Below, piece by piece: positions 7,384 to 15,505 of a stretch of 39,554 bases of DNA. Both the position numbers and the translations under genes were made by a program. A model generated the notes under the pieces. That model did not search any database, had not been told where the DNA came from, and worked only from the letters and a program-made list of their open reading frames with translations. This DNA comes from Amycolatopsis acididurans. GTDB taxonomy: Bacteria > Actinomycetota > Actinomycetes > Mycobacteriales > Pseudonocardiaceae. Position 1 is the first letter of the stretch; each line of letters opens with the position of its first letter. Location: the NCBI RefSeq assembly GCF_012328925.1, contig NZ_JAAXLS010000059.1, positions 1 to 39,554 of the forward strand. The letters run 5' to 3'.

Positions 7384-7788
7384 CGCTTGGGTGGGGTGCG
7401 GCTCGCGATCGACGAGCGGCCGCAGCGGCAGGTGGCGGTCAAGCAACTGTGGCCGTCTCCTGCGGGCCTACTTGACCGGCGGTTCCCTCGTCCCGGCCGG
7501 CGAGAGCGACGGCCGGCTCTCGCTGGTCGGCAGCAGCGAAGTTCGGCACCCGGTCGACGCTCGCCCCATGGTCCAAGGTGGACAGCGGCGTCTACGGCAT
7601 GTGCGGCAACGTCTGGGAGTGGTGCTTCGACCGAGAGCAAAACAGGCAGGCGCGAGCTCAGAGGCGGCGCGTAATCCAGTCCGTTCAGTCGCGCCACCCC
7701 GTCGTCGTTCAACGACGCAGCCGCCACGATGTGCGACGACGATACCGGTTTTCGGTGCGTCACCGTGGCGGACCGGGTCGAAGGCTGA
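7384..7788 (+). pseudogene. Formylglycine-generating-enzyme-like (SUMF1/DUF323) remnant, perhaps kinase-fused
   Basis: The clearest part is VYGMCGNVWEWCFD at 7590-7631, the hallmark of the FGE-sulfatase/SUMF1 fold. After it the frame changes: RELRGGA, a TAA stop where the family has Trp, then SPFSRATPSSFNDAAA and DDDTGFRCVTVAD ending at the TGA of 7786-7788. The sequence thus has at least one frameshift and one nonsense change. Further upstream, RLAIDERPQRQVAVKQL resembles subdomains I-II of a Ser/Thr protein kinase, and fusions of such kinases to SUMF1 domains are known, but most of a kinase domain is missing. The remnant lies between two secreted phosphoesterase genes transcribed the other way. 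Confidence 0.65.
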
Positions 7789-7821
7789 GCGGCCACGAAA
7801 GGGCTTGCCCGGAAGCTGAAA

Positions 7822-7861
7822 CCTGCGGTCGGGCCGGGCGAGGCTACGGCCCGACCGCAGG
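7822..7861 (-). terminator. Strong hairpin terminator of the 7896-9248 gene
   Basis: A perfect 14-base inverted repeat (arms CCTGCGGTCGGGCC at 7822-7835 and its complement at 7848-7861) with a 12-base loop lies 34 bases beyond the stop codon of the minus-strand phosphoesterase. No clear T-run follows, which is usual for GC-rich actinobacterial terminators. Confidence 0.75.
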
Positions 7862-7895
7862 CGCGGTGCCGGGGATCTGTTCGCCAGGTTGCCCG

Positions 7896-9248
7896 TCAGG
7901 GCGTGGTGCGCCCGGCGAAGACGTCGGCCCCGAACGGTCGCAAGCCGGTCTGTCCGGCGAAGCCGAGGTGTCCCTGGCCGTCGGATCCTCCGGTCTTGAT
8001 TCCGAGGAGGTCTTCATAACTGCGTAGCGCCGAGTAGTGGTTGTAGGGGGTGTCGTTGACGCTGCCCGGCTGGATCCACTTGGCGTTGAGGGCGACGGCG
8101 CCGGTCCGGCCGCCGCCCGGGTACTGGCCGGGGGCGGTCGGCGGTGGGAGGGTGCCGAAGCTGGCGGCAAGCGGCGGGTATCCGGGGTTGGCGTTGTCGG
8201 GGCCGGGTTGTTCGTTGCAGCAGGCGGTGGTGTCGGTGAGGGCGGATTCGTCGAAGGTGAGCAGGACGAGCATGCTGCCGCTGCGGTAGGCGGGTGAGTT
8301 GAGGATCAGCGGCATCCAGTGTTTGAGCCACAGGTCGGCGCCGACAAGGCCGCCGGTGTGGCCGCCCTCGGTGTTGGGTCCGGTGCAGGTGGCGTCGTGT
8401 CCGTCGTTGCACACGTTGGGCGTGACCATGGCAAACGCGGGCGTGGTGTTCGCGTGGGCGAGGTCCTGGGCGAGGTGGCCCTGGAAGGTGTCGCCGGTGG
8501 AGCCGGTGGTGACGGTGCCCAGCGGCACGACGTGCTGCGCGCAGTAGGCGGCGTTGTCGGTGACGGAGTGGAAGAACAGGAAAGGCACGTGCCGGATGGC
8601 GTACTGGTCGGTGGTGGTCGCCCGGTTCGGGAAGGCGCCGTCCTTGGCCGGGTGGGCGCAGTCCGTGCCGCCGAGCGGGTCGGGGGTGCCGACGTCGCGG
8701 GCCGGGTCGTTGCCCATGTCCTCGGCGTACTGGCGCCATGCCACCTGACCGGCCCCGTGGTGCTGCTGGTCGAGTTGTGCGCCGATGGTCTGCACGGCGG
8801 CGGGGTAGACGCACCCACTGCCGTCGACCTGGCCCGGGTAGCGGGCCTGATCCGGGTCGAGCGTGCCGGGCGTGACGTCGGTATAGGTCGAGGCGAACGT
8901 GGTGGTGTTGGTGATGCAGTCGTTGCCGGACACCCGGTTCGGTGCCTGCCCGGAGATCTGCGCGAGGTAGTTGTCGGTGCTGAAGTGCCCGGTGGCGTAG
9001 TACTGGGTCATGAGCTGGCCTTGCGGGACCAGGGCCTCGTTGAGGTAGCGCGCGGGGGATGCCGGGCCGAACGAGGTGCCGAAATCTTCGTTCTCGAGGT
9101 CGATCACCATGACGTGCTTGATCGCACCATCGGGAAGTGCGGTGCCGTGTCCGTGGCCGGACTCGGGTGCACCGGCGGCAGCGGATGTGGCAGCAGTGGT
9201 CGCCGCGGCGGCCGCGAACGCGGCCAGCGCAACTCCAAGTCGTCTCAC
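7896..9248 (-). CDS. Secreted SapM-like phosphoesterase, second copy
   Basis: A 450-residue exported PF04185-type phosphatase, related to the product of 4966-6039. Start GTG at 9248 is preceded by a perfect GGAGGT at seven bases. A signal peptide (LGVALAAFAAAAATTAATSA) is followed by IKHVMVIDLENEDFGTSFGP, NYLAQISGQAPN, NDGHDATCTG and MLVLLTFDES, the same motif order as in the first copy. It is about 90 residues longer, mostly as inserts between shared motifs. Near the end it has GHLGFAGQTGLRPFGADVF, matching the end of its relative. Cysteine pairs suggest disulfides outside the cell. It stands alone, between a strong terminator and the CadD-type gene, so it is probably expressed separately from the 6039/7289 operon. 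The substrate is probably a phosphate monoester or phospholipid head group. Confidence 0.85.
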   Translation of the reverse strand: MRRLGVALAAFAAAAATTAATSAAAGAPESGHGHGTALPDGAIKHVMVIDLENEDFGTSFGPASPARYLNEALVPQGQLMTQYYATGHFSTDNYLAQISGQAPNRVSGNDCITNTTTFASTYTDVTPGTLDPDQARYPGQVDGSGCVYPAAVQTIGAQLDQQHHGAGQVAWRQYAEDMGNDPARDVGTPDPLGGTDCAHPAKDGAFPNRATTTDQYAIRHVPFLFFHSVTDNAAYCAQHVVPLGTVTTGSTGDTFQGHLAQDLAHANTTPAFAMVTPNVCNDGHDATCTGPNTEGGHTGGLVGADLWLKHWMPLILNSPAYRSGSMLVLLTFDESALTDTTACCNEQPGPDNANPGYPPLAASFGTLPPPTAPGQYPGGGRTGAVALNAKWIQPGSVNDTPYNHYSALRSYEDLLGIKTGGSDGQGHLGFAGQTGLRPFGADVFAGRTTP

Positions 9249-9465
9249 GGAAAGGACCTCCAGTCAGCTGGCTAGATCCGGGACATTAATCGGCATGACT
9301 ACACGCAGACGTACAACCGGAAAACGAGGTGTGGCCGCGAGTCGAAGAGCACCTACCTGAGACAAGCCGGGCAAAAGTCGCCGCCGAAAACGTGGCAAGA
9401 ACTGTTCGGGCGGCTGCAGGACGTGACCGGAACGGAACCGGTTGTGTCGTTTTCCCGCTCGCCGA

Positions 9466-10041
9466 TCAGATGGCGTACCGGACGAGGATGGTGGTGCCGA
9501 TCGCGAGGAACAGGGCGGGCACGAGCCAGCGGCCGATCCGGCGCAGCAGATGGGTGATCGTCTTTCGGGTCGCTGTGAGGTATCCGATCGCGCACCACAG
9601 TACTTCGAGGACCGCGAATACGGCGACGGTGAGTGCGGATTGCGCGACCGGCTGGGTTCGGAAGACGACGATGTACACGGAGAGGTTGTCGGCGCACACC
9701 GACAGGGTCAGCGTGATGATCGAGGCGAGGCTGTCGCCGACCGTGGGTTCGGTGTCGTCAGCGCGGTGTGCCAGCCAGAGTCCGCGCAGTCCGAGCAGTA
9801 CCGGCACGACTCCCAGCAGGCCGGTCCAGCGCAGCGAGACGAGTCCGAGCGTCGCGGCCAGGGCACCGCTGACGACGATGAGGAATGCGAACACCACGAA
9901 CTGGCCGAGAATCACCCGCCAGGCGCGTTTTCCGTCGGCCCGGGACTTCGCGAACAGCACGATCAACAGCACGAGGGCGTCGAGGTTGGTGGCGGTGAAC
10001 GCACCTGCCGCGGTAGCGATCGTGCCGAGGAGGAACGGCAC
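9466..10041 (-). CDS. CadD-family cadmium resistance transporter
   Basis: A 191-residue membrane protein with about six helices. The first helix holds TAAGAFTATNLDALVLLIVL, the conserved TNLD(D/A) signature of the CadD family (PF03596, LysE-like superfamily), which exports Cd2+ in Gram-positive bacteria. Later segments such as GQFVVFAFLIVVSGALAATL and LRRIGRWLVPALFLAIGTTI are membrane helices. The size fits the family (about 190-205 residues). The start is a GTG at 10041 with no clear ribosome site. Here TNLDA replaces the more common TNLDD. No intact metal regulator is adjacent; the decayed ArsR gene lies about 5 kb away. Other CadD-like proteins may carry other solutes, so the substrate is uncertain. 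Confidence 0.8.
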   Translation of the reverse strand: MPFLLGTIATAAGAFTATNLDALVLLIVLFAKSRADGKRAWRVILGQFVVFAFLIVVSGALAATLGLVSLRWTGLLGVVPVLLGLRGLWLAHRADDTEPTVGDSLASIITLTLSVCADNLSVYIVVFRTQPVAQSALTVAVFAVLEVLWCAIGYLTATRKTITHLLRRIGRWLVPALFLAIGTTILVRYAI

Positions 10042-10174
10042 CGGGCCAGGATGGCACCATTGCGAGGGAATCGCGATGGGCGAGGCGCTTTCTGTAGTGC
10101 TGCCGGTTCACTTGATATTGGTTGTGTCGTAACGTCGATCGGGTCTCGCGCACGCCACTTCGAGGGGGGCGACG

Positions 10175-10822
10175 ATGTCCACGGAGTCTTCTGGGACCAC
10201 CCAGACTGCCGCCAATACCGCCGCTGTCGCACGGGGGTCGGGCTCGGAAGCGAAACCGGGGCACGGACCGCGCACGGCCACGGTGGAGCTTCCGTTCGTG
10301 AAGGCGCAGTTTCGTGCGCCGGAGGTGCACCTGCCTCACCTGCCGACGCCTCACCTCGGTCGTGCGGAGTTGTCCGCGGCCGCGCACACGGCGCGCTCTC
10401 TCTTACCGCCGCCTCGGCAAGCGTTGTACTACGCAGGGCTCGCGGTTCTCGCCGCCGCCGAGGTGATCGAGTGGCCGGTGGCTGTCGCGATCGGTGTCGG
10501 CGCGGCCGTGATGAGCCGGAGTGGCGAGGAGCAACGCCGCCACGAGGTGACCGGGAAGGAACCGGCGGCGAGCGCCGGCGGCGCGACGGAGACGACGAGC
10601 GCCGCGACACCTGCCGCGACCGAAGCGGCGGCTACTTCGGCGCCGGAAACGGGTGCCGGCACCACGGCGACGTCGACAGCCCCGGCAGGCGGAACGTCGG
10701 AGGCTGCGCCGGCCGCGGCCCCCGGGGCGCAGGCGCAAGCCGGGGGCGAGCCGGAACACGGCGCGCCGGCGCCGGCGGCGGGCGGGTCGGACCAGGCCGC
10801 CGGGCCCGCACCCCAGCAGTAG
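10175..10822 (+). CDS. Single-helix membrane protein with Ala/Pro-rich tail, ATPase companion
   Basis: A 215-residue protein six bases upstream of the giant P-type ATPase gene. A GAGGGGGG tract precedes the ATG. Residues about 35-75 contain repeated His-Leu-Pro motifs (PEVHLPHLPTPHLG). One membrane helix follows, in YYAGLAVLAAAEVIEWPVAV and AIGVGAAVMSR. The last 85 residues are a low-complexity Ala/Thr/Gly/Pro tail with no fold expected. Similar proteins sit before CtpH/CtpI-like ATPases in actinobacteria as far as I recall. The conserved piece is probably the helix and the segment before it. It may be an accessory or assembly partner of the pump; no catalytic motif is seen. Confidence 0.7.
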   Translation: MSTESSGTTQTAANTAAVARGSGSEAKPGHGPRTATVELPFVKAQFRAPEVHLPHLPTPHLGRAELSAAAHTARSLLPPPRQALYYAGLAVLAAAEVIEWPVAVAIGVGAAVMSRSGEEQRRHEVTGKEPAASAGGATETTSAATPAATEAAATSAPETGAGTTATSTAPAGGTSEAAPAAAPGAQAQAGGEPEHGAPAPAAGGSDQAAGPAPQQ

Positions 10823-10828
10823 CCGCGG

Positions 10829-13800
10829 ATGCTCGTCTCTGCGCTGCGCCGGGCCACTACCAAGATTCTGGCGCCCGTGGTGGGCGGCCTGACCTCGGTT
10901 GCCGGGCTGCCCGCTACCCGCCGGGTGTGGGCGCAGGAGGACCGGCTCCACGTCGAGGTCTCGGGTATCCACCGGCCCGGGACCGAGGACGCGGCGGAGG
11001 AATTGCGGCAGCGGCTGGTGGATCTGCCCGGGGTGCGCCGGGTCGAGATCAACGGTCACCTGGGCCGGATGCTGGTGGTCGGTGATCGGGAGGTGACGAA
11101 CCGGCGGGCTGTGCTCGCCACGATCGCGGAGGCCGAACGGCAGGCGCCGTTGGCCGAGCACGGCCGCGCCCCGGCCAGCACGACCCACCCCGGCAATGCG
11201 GGCCCGGGGGTGCGCGAGGTCGTGGCGTTCGGGCTGAACCTGGCCGGGGCCGGGTACACGGCCGCCACCAGCGTGTTGCCCGTGCCGGGCTTGCGGTCGA
11301 TGTGGCCGACGATCACTGCGCTGGTGGACTCGACGCCGCTGCTGCGCGGCGTCGTGGAAGCCGCGTTGGGTCGCCCGGCAACCGATGCGGTGTTCGCGTT
11401 CACCGGGGTGGCCGGTCAGATCGCGGCCCGCAGGCCTTTCGGCCTGCTCACCGACGCGGGATACCGGTTCCTGCTGCGCGGCGAGGCGGCCGGTAGGCAG
11501 CAGGCGTGGCAGCGGTGGGAACGCGCGACGGCGACCCGCGCCGGGGCGCACGAGGCCGGCCCGATGGACTACCGCGACCGTCCGGTGCCGGTGCCGGACG
11601 GTCCGGTCGAGAAGGTCGCGACGGCCTCGGCCGCGCTCGCCGTGGCCGGCTACGCGGGGGTGCGCGTCGCCGCCCGGAACGCTGAGCGGGCCGGCGCCGT
11701 GCTGACCGCGGGGGTGCCGCGCGCGGCGAAGGTGGGTCGCGAGGGGTTCGCGAGCCGGGTGGCCCGGGATTTCTCGCGGTCGGGTTCGCTGGTTCTCGAG
11801 CCCGATGCCCTGCGCAGGCTCGATCGTGTCGACGTCGCGGTGCTCGATCCGGCGCTGTTGCTGACGGGCAGGTACACGATCGACGCCGTGGAAGCCGTCG
11901 GTGATCAGCGCGACGACGCCGAGTTGTCCCGCCATGCCCATGACCTGGTGGACCGACGGCACCCGCGTCGCCGTCGTGAACACGATGAGTGGGCCGTCAC
12001 GCCGATCGAGGCCGCGTCATCGGGTGAGCTGGGGCGTCGTGCCGGGGAGCCCTCCGCCGAGGGCGCCCTGACGCTTGTGATGTCCTACGCGGCTGTGCCG
12101 GTGGCGCTGGTGCGGGTGCTGCCGGAACTCGATCCCATGGCGGAGGCGCTCGTCGAGGCGGCACGTGAGAGCGGCACCGTGCTCCTCGCCGGGGCGGATA
12201 CGGGGCTGGCGCGGCGGCTGCGGGTCGACCAGCCGCCGCTGGAGGCGGACACCGTTGAGCAGGTCGCGCACCTGCAGGCCGAGGGCCGGGTTGTCGCGGT
12301 GGTAACACGCGACCGCGCCGCCCTGGCACTGGCCGATGTCGGGATCGGCCTGCGCGGGCGGTCCGGGTGGGTGCCCTGGGGCGCCGACGTCGTCTGCCCG
12401 GACGCGCGACAGGCCTGCCTGCTGCTCTCGGCCGTTCCCACGGCACGGCGGACGAGCCGGGACGCCGCGCGCCTGTCACTGGCGGGCTCGGTGACCGGCG
12501 CGCTGCTCGGCGGGTTCGGCCCGCCCGCGGGTGCCACGGCACGAGCGTCGTTCCCCGTGCACCTGACGGCGGTGCTGTCACTCGGCGTCGGCACCTGGCG
12601 CGCCCTCACCCTCGCCACCCGGCCCGCACCCGTCCCGGTGGACCGCACCCCCTGGCACGCGATGTCACGGCGGGCGGTGCTGAGTTCGCTGTCGACGACC
12701 CGCGAAGGGCTGCCGGATCCGGAAGCCGCGCGCCGGCATGGACGCACTCCGGACGAAGCCGCTATCACAGACCCGGGACTGGCGCGAGCCTCGCTCGATG
12801 AGCTCGCCACTCCGCTGACACCGGCCCTGGCCGCGGGCGCCGGCATTTCGGCGAGCATCGGCTCGGTGGGGGATGCGGTGCTCATCGCCGGGGTTCTCGC
12901 GCTCAACGCCCTGATCGGTGGCGCCGAAAGGGTGGGAGCGGGGCGTGAACTGCGGCAGTTGCTGACCGCCAGCACCAGCAGGGTCCGGGTCCGCCGCGGC
13001 GGGCACGCGCGTGAGGCGACCTCGGAAGAGCTGGCCCCGGGGGACGTGATCGAGCTGCAGGCCGGTGACGTCGTTCCGGCCGACTGCCGGCTGCTGGAAG
13101 CGCCCGGTCTGGAGGTCGACGAGTCCAGCCTCACCGGCGAGTCCCAGCTCGTCACGAAGTCGGTGCGGGCCACGACCGCCGGCGCGATCGCTGACCGGTT
13201 CTGCATGATCTACCAGGGCACGGTCGTGGCCGCGGGCCGCGCGGTCGCCGTGGTCGTGGCCACCGGCGCCCGCACCGAAGCCGGCCGCAGCGCCCAGGCC
13301 AACGGCGACCGGCCCGAAACGGGGGTGGAGACCCGGCTGAGCGCGCTGTCGGGCCGCACGCTTCCGATCGCCGTCGGTGCGGGGATCGCGCTGTTGGTCG
13401 TGAACCTGCTGCGCGGCCGGGGCATCGCAGGCTCCCTGGCGCCGGCCGTGAGTCTTGCGGTCGCGGCGGTGCCGGAGGGGCTGCCGTTCGTGGCCACCGT
13501 CGCCGAACTCGCCTCCGCGCGCCGGCTGGCGCATCGCGGCGTGCTGGTGCGCGCCGCGAGCACCATCGAAGCGCTCGGCCGCGTCGATGTGCTGTGCTTC
13601 GACAAGACCGGCACGCTGACCGAGGGCCACATCGCGCTGCGGCGGGTCTCCGACGGCACCCACGACGAGAAGATGGAGGACCTCGGCGCCACCCTGCGCG
13701 CTGTGCTCGCCGCGGCGATGCGGGCGAGTCCCTGGCATGAGGATGGCGCCGCGGTGCCCCACCCGACCGATCGCGCGGTGCTCGAGGGCGGGCGCGCCGC

Positions 13801-15154
13801 CGGCGTCACACCCCAAGGCCGCATGGGCGCACTCACCTGGGTCGCCGACATCGCCTTCGAACCCGCTCGCGGCTACCACGCGACCCTCGCGCGAGGGCCC
13901 GACGGCCTGCTCCTGAGCGTCAAAGGCGCCCCCGAGGTGCTGCTTCCGCGGTGCACCAGCTGGCAGGGACAGCTGCTCGACGACGACGCCCGCAGGCGGG
14001 TCGACGCCGAGATCGAGCGCCTCACCCGTGGCGGATACCGGGTCCTCGCCGTCGGTGAACGCGCCGCGTCCGACCGCACCGAGCTCGACGACGATCGCAT
14101 CCAGAACCTCGACCTGCGCGGTTTCGTGGCACTGGCCGATCCCGTCCGGGCCACCGCGGCGGCCGCGGTGAGCCAGCTACGCGACGCGGGGGTGAACGTC
14201 GTCATGGTCACCGGAGACCACCCGAGCACAGCCGCGGCGATCGGCGCCGAACTCGACATGATCAACGGCCGGCGGGTCCTGACCGGAGCCGAGCTGGACC
14301 GGCTCACCGACGAGGAGCTTCCCGGTGTCCTGGCCGATGTCGCGGTCTTCGCCCGCGTCAGCCCGGCCCAGAAGGCACGCCTCGTGCGGCAGCTGCGCGA
14401 GGCGGGCCGGGTGGTGGCGATGACCGGCGATGGAGCCAACGACGCCCCCGCCATCCGCCTCGCGCACGTGGGAATCGCACTCGGTCACCGTGCCACCCCC
14501 GCGGCACGCGAGGCGGCGGACCTGGTCGTCGTCGACGACCGAATCGAAACCATCACCGCCGCCCTCGTCGAGGGCCGCGCGATGTGGTCCTCCGTCCGCG
14601 ACGCCGTGGGCATCCTGCTCGGCGGCAACCTCGGTGAGATCCTGTTCACCGTGGTCTCCGGTGTGGCCAGCGCGACCGACGCGCTCAACGCCCGGCAGCT
14701 GCTGCTGGTCAACCTGCTCACCGACGTTCTGCCCGCCATGGCCGTGGCCGTGCGGCCCCCGGTCGGCACCACGACCGAAGAACTCCTCGCGGAGGGGCCG
14801 GAGGCCTCACTCGGTGGGATATTGCTGCGCGACGTGTACCGGCGGGCAGCGATCACCGCGGGTGCCGCCGCGGCCGGGTGGCTCCTGGCCCGCCCGGTCA
14901 GCACGCACGCCCAGGCCAGCACCACCGCACTCGTGGCGCTCATCGGCGGCCAGCTCGCCCAGACCGTCACGATGCGCGGCCGCACCCCGCTCGTGGCCGC
15001 CGCGACCGCCGGATCACTCGCGGCACTTGCCGTCGTGGTCCAGATCCCGGGACTGAGCCAGTTCTTCGGCTGCCGGCCCCTGTTACCGCACCAGTGGGGC
15101 ATCGCCGCAGGAGCGGCGGCCGCGGCCGGCGCCGCCGAGCTGTTACATCGCTAG
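10829..15154 (+). CDS. Giant cation-transporting P-type ATPase (CtpH/CtpI-like)
   Basis: A 1441-residue pump, far longer than the 700-900 residues of ordinary P-type ATPases and close to mycobacterial CtpH and CtpI. Residues about 33-90 look like a ferredoxin-fold HMA domain without its CXXC. The functional core lies in the C-terminal half: TGES at 769-772 (actuator), DKTGTLTEG with phosphorylated Asp925, and TGDGANDAP from 1199, with membrane helices between and after. The N-terminal half contains a second, degenerate copy: DPALLLTG at about 340 where DKTGT would be, and LADVGIGL at 501-508 where the hinge motif would be. The pump is cotranscribed with 10175-10822. The ion cannot be read from the sequence; the TM4 motif SLAVAAVPEGLP resembles Ca2+-type (PEGLP) ATPases more than the CPC of heavy-metal pumps. 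Confidence 0.9.
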   Translation: MLVSALRRATTKILAPVVGGLTSVAGLPATRRVWAQEDRLHVEVSGIHRPGTEDAAEELRQRLVDLPGVRRVEINGHLGRMLVVGDREVTNRRAVLATIAEAERQAPLAEHGRAPASTTHPGNAGPGVREVVAFGLNLAGAGYTAATSVLPVPGLRSMWPTITALVDSTPLLRGVVEAALGRPATDAVFAFTGVAGQIAARRPFGLLTDAGYRFLLRGEAAGRQQAWQRWERATATRAGAHEAGPMDYRDRPVPVPDGPVEKVATASAALAVAGYAGVRVAARNAERAGAVLTAGVPRAAKVGREGFASRVARDFSRSGSLVLEPDALRRLDRVDVAVLDPALLLTGRYTIDAVEAVGDQRDDAELSRHAHDLVDRRHPRRRREHDEWAVTPIEAASSGELGRRAGEPSAEGALTLVMSYAAVPVALVRVLPELDPMAEALVEAARESGTVLLAGADTGLARRLRVDQPPLEADTVEQVAHLQAEGRVVAVVTRDRAALALADVGIGLRGRSGWVPWGADVVCPDARQACLLLSAVPTARRTSRDAARLSLAGSVTGALLGGFGPPAGATARASFPVHLTAVLSLGVGTWRALTLATRPAPVPVDRTPWHAMSRRAVLSSLSTTREGLPDPEAARRHGRTPDEAAITDPGLARASLDELATPLTPALAAGAGISASIGSVGDAVLIAGVLALNALIGGAERVGAGRELRQLLTASTSRVRVRRGGHAREATSEELAPGDVIELQAGDVVPADCRLLEAPGLEVDESSLTGESQLVTKSVRATTAGAIADRFCMIYQGTVVAAGRAVAVVVATGARTEAGRSAQANGDRPETGVETRLSALSGRTLPIAVGAGIALLVVNLLRGRGIAGSLAPAVSLAVAAVPEGLPFVATVAELASARRLAHRGVLVRAASTIEALGRVDVLCFDKTGTLTEGHIALRRVSDGTHDEKMEDLGATLRAVLAAAMRASPWHEDGAAVPHPTDRAVLEGGRAAGVTPQGRMGALTWVADIAFEPARGYHATLARGPDGLLLSVKGAPEVLLPRCTSWQGQLLDDDARRRVDAEIERLTRGGYRVLAVGERAASDRTELDDDRIQNLDLRGFVALADPVRATAAAAVSQLRDAGVNVVMVTGDHPSTAAAIGAELDMINGRRVLTGAELDRLTDEELPGVLADVAVFARVSPAQKARLVRQLREAGRVVAMTGDGANDAPAIRLAHVGIALGHRATPAAREAADLVVVDDRIETITAALVEGRAMWSSVRDAVGILLGGNLGEILFTVVSGVASATDALNARQLLLVNLLTDVLPAMAVAVRPPVGTTTEELLAEGPEASLGGILLRDVYRRAAITAGAAAAGWLLARPVSTHAQASTTALVALIGGQLAQTVTMRGRTPLVAAATAGSLAALAVVVQIPGLSQFFGCRPLLPHQWGIAAGAAAAAGAAELLHR

Positions 15155-15263
15155 CCAGTCTGTCAACCGCGGTTCATCCGCTGACCACCCGCGCACAACC
15201 CGGGCAACACCCCGACGAGCCACCCTGGTCAACCGGTACATCGCAACGACCCCGGGAGTCCCC

Positions 15264-15389
15264 ATGACGGACCTGCTCGCCACCATCCTCGCCAAGGCCG
15301 GGATGCTGCTGCTCGAAGCCGTCATCGTGCGGGTCGTGCGGGAGATCTTCGTCCAGGTCACCAAGCCCGCCCACACCGCGATCGCGTAG
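15264..15389 (+). CDS. 41-residue membrane-associated small protein
   Basis: An ATG at 15264, preceded by GGGAG, opens a 41-residue frame ending at TAG 15387-15389. The sequence begins MTDLLATILAKAGMLLLEAV, continues with IVRVVREIFVQVTKPAHTAI and ends in Ala. The first 25 residues can form one amphipathic or membrane helix, followed by a basic stretch. It starts 109 bases after the P-type ATPase gene on the same strand, so it may be a small regulatory subunit in the manner of other short P-type ATPase peptides. That role is inference from size and place only. Codon choice (GC-rich third positions) supports real coding. Confidence 0.55.
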   Translation: MTDLLATILAKAGMLLLEAVIVRVVREIFVQVTKPAHTAIA

Positions 15390-15505
15390 GCGGCGCAGAC
15401 CCGTCAGAGCCGTTGGCCCGGGGCGGCTGGGAAGGACCATAGTGAGTTTCCGCGCGGGTCGTTCGACTGCTGACGGCCGGGGTCGGTCGCTTTTAGAGTC
15501 CCGGT

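Noticed and set aside
10403..11983. A 526-codon open frame on the minus strand
   Set aside because: It lies opposite the P-type ATPase and its neighbour, whose motifs are unmistakable. Long antisense frames are expected in high-GC DNA; the translation is Arg/Pro/Gly-rich with no family likeness.
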